Position numbers and translations under genes: made by a program
Part shown: piece after piece, positions 12,407-12,607 of the stretch
How positions within the stretch are numbered: position 1 is the stretch's first letter
How the letters are laid out: each line of letters begins with the position of its first letter
Notes under the pieces: generated by a model
The model's input: only the letters and a program-made list of their open reading frames with translations
Told to the model about the DNA's origin: nothing
Databases searched by the model: none
DNA from: Alphaproteobacteria bacterium
GTDB taxonomy: Bacteria > Pseudomonadota > Alphaproteobacteria > UBA8366
NCBI GenBank assembly: GCA_030743445.1
Contig: JASLSL010000312.1
Span: 1-12,607 of the forward strand
Length of the DNA: 12,607 bases
Direction: 5' to 3'

Positions 12407-12607
12407 CTATTTGATCAGGCCGGCGGCGCGGGCCAGCGGAACGAATTCGGCGATACGGTCCGCGATAAACCCTTTGACGTCCTCCAAGGGCACGTCGAGC
12501 GGCACGAAGCCGAGCTCGGTCTGTTCGGCGTCGTAGTCGGCATCGTAGGTGATGTCGCGGACCAGCTTCGAGAGGCGCTGCTTGATCGCTTCGGGCGTCG
12601 CCTTCGG
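12407..12607 (-). CDS. C-terminus of a probable TctC/Bug-family substrate-binding protein (partial)
   Basis: Reading the minus strand from the right edge gives 66 residues, starting PKATPEAIKQRLSKL and ending LARAAGLIK before a TAG (12407-12409). The N-terminal part lies outside the window. A PxxTP-type segment followed by amphipathic helices and an ending in AAGLIK is typical of the last domain of TctC/Bug periplasmic proteins. These bind carboxylates for tripartite tricarboxylate transporters. The 21-base gap to the hydroxyacid dehydrogenase suggests one operon. The family call rests on a short, weakly conserved tail and could be wrong; another periplasmic binding protein is the main alternative. 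Confidence 0.55.
   Translation of the reverse strand, partial: PKATPEAIKQRLSKLVRDITYDADYDAEQTELGFVPLDVPLEDVKGFIADRIAEFVPLARAAGLIK

Overview
The window comes from a GC-rich genome with tightly packed genes on both strands. The gene families and the intergenic palindromes (arms CCCTCTCCCGC/GCGGGAGAGGG, and ends CGTCATCCCGG/CCGGGATGACG) suggest an alphaproteobacterium, perhaps of the Rhodospirillales. That assignment is an inference, because no rRNA or tRNA is present. I support ten complete genes, one gene cut by the right edge, and one gene remnant.

Left part (1-3650). A composite palindromic repeat opens the window. An ADP-ribosylglycohydrolase gene (311-1318) follows, flanked on both sides by palindromes of a second repeat family. 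Next come an exported S41 carboxy-terminal processing peptidase (1554-2876) and a convergent HU DNA-binding protein gene (3032-3307, minus). Beyond HU lies a 3'-end fragment of an S41 peptidase gene (3524-3637), related to the intact gene upstream.

Middle part (3654-7877). An MFS transporter (minus) is divergent from mtnN, the MTA/SAH nucleosidase (plus), which ends in a clear intrinsic terminator. Convergent to mtnN is pcm, an L-isoaspartyl methyltransferase with an apparent signal peptide. About 70 bases with competing hairpins lie between them. Pcm releases S-adenosylhomocysteine and MtnN cleaves it, so the two are linked metabolically, although a periplasmic Pcm would act in a different compartment. 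A zinc-dependent alcohol dehydrogenase is divergent from pcm.

Right part (7892-12607). An Old Yellow Enzyme family oxidoreductase (minus) and a fumarylacetoacetate hydrolase family enzyme (plus) form a divergent pair bracketed by copies 2 and 3 of the composite repeat. Both copies lie between convergent gene ends. The last unit is a minus-strand operon: the end of a probable TctC-type solute-binding protein, a D-2-hydroxyacid dehydrogenase, and an Ldh2/MDH2-family dehydrogenase that overlaps it by four bases. A D-isomer-family enzyme next to an L-isomer-family enzyme and a carboxylate-binding protein suggests uptake and stereochemical interconversion of a 2-hydroxy acid. The described SlcC/ComC sulfolactate pair is the closest precedent I know.

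No CRISPR array, IS element, phage gene, tRNA or rRNA was seen.
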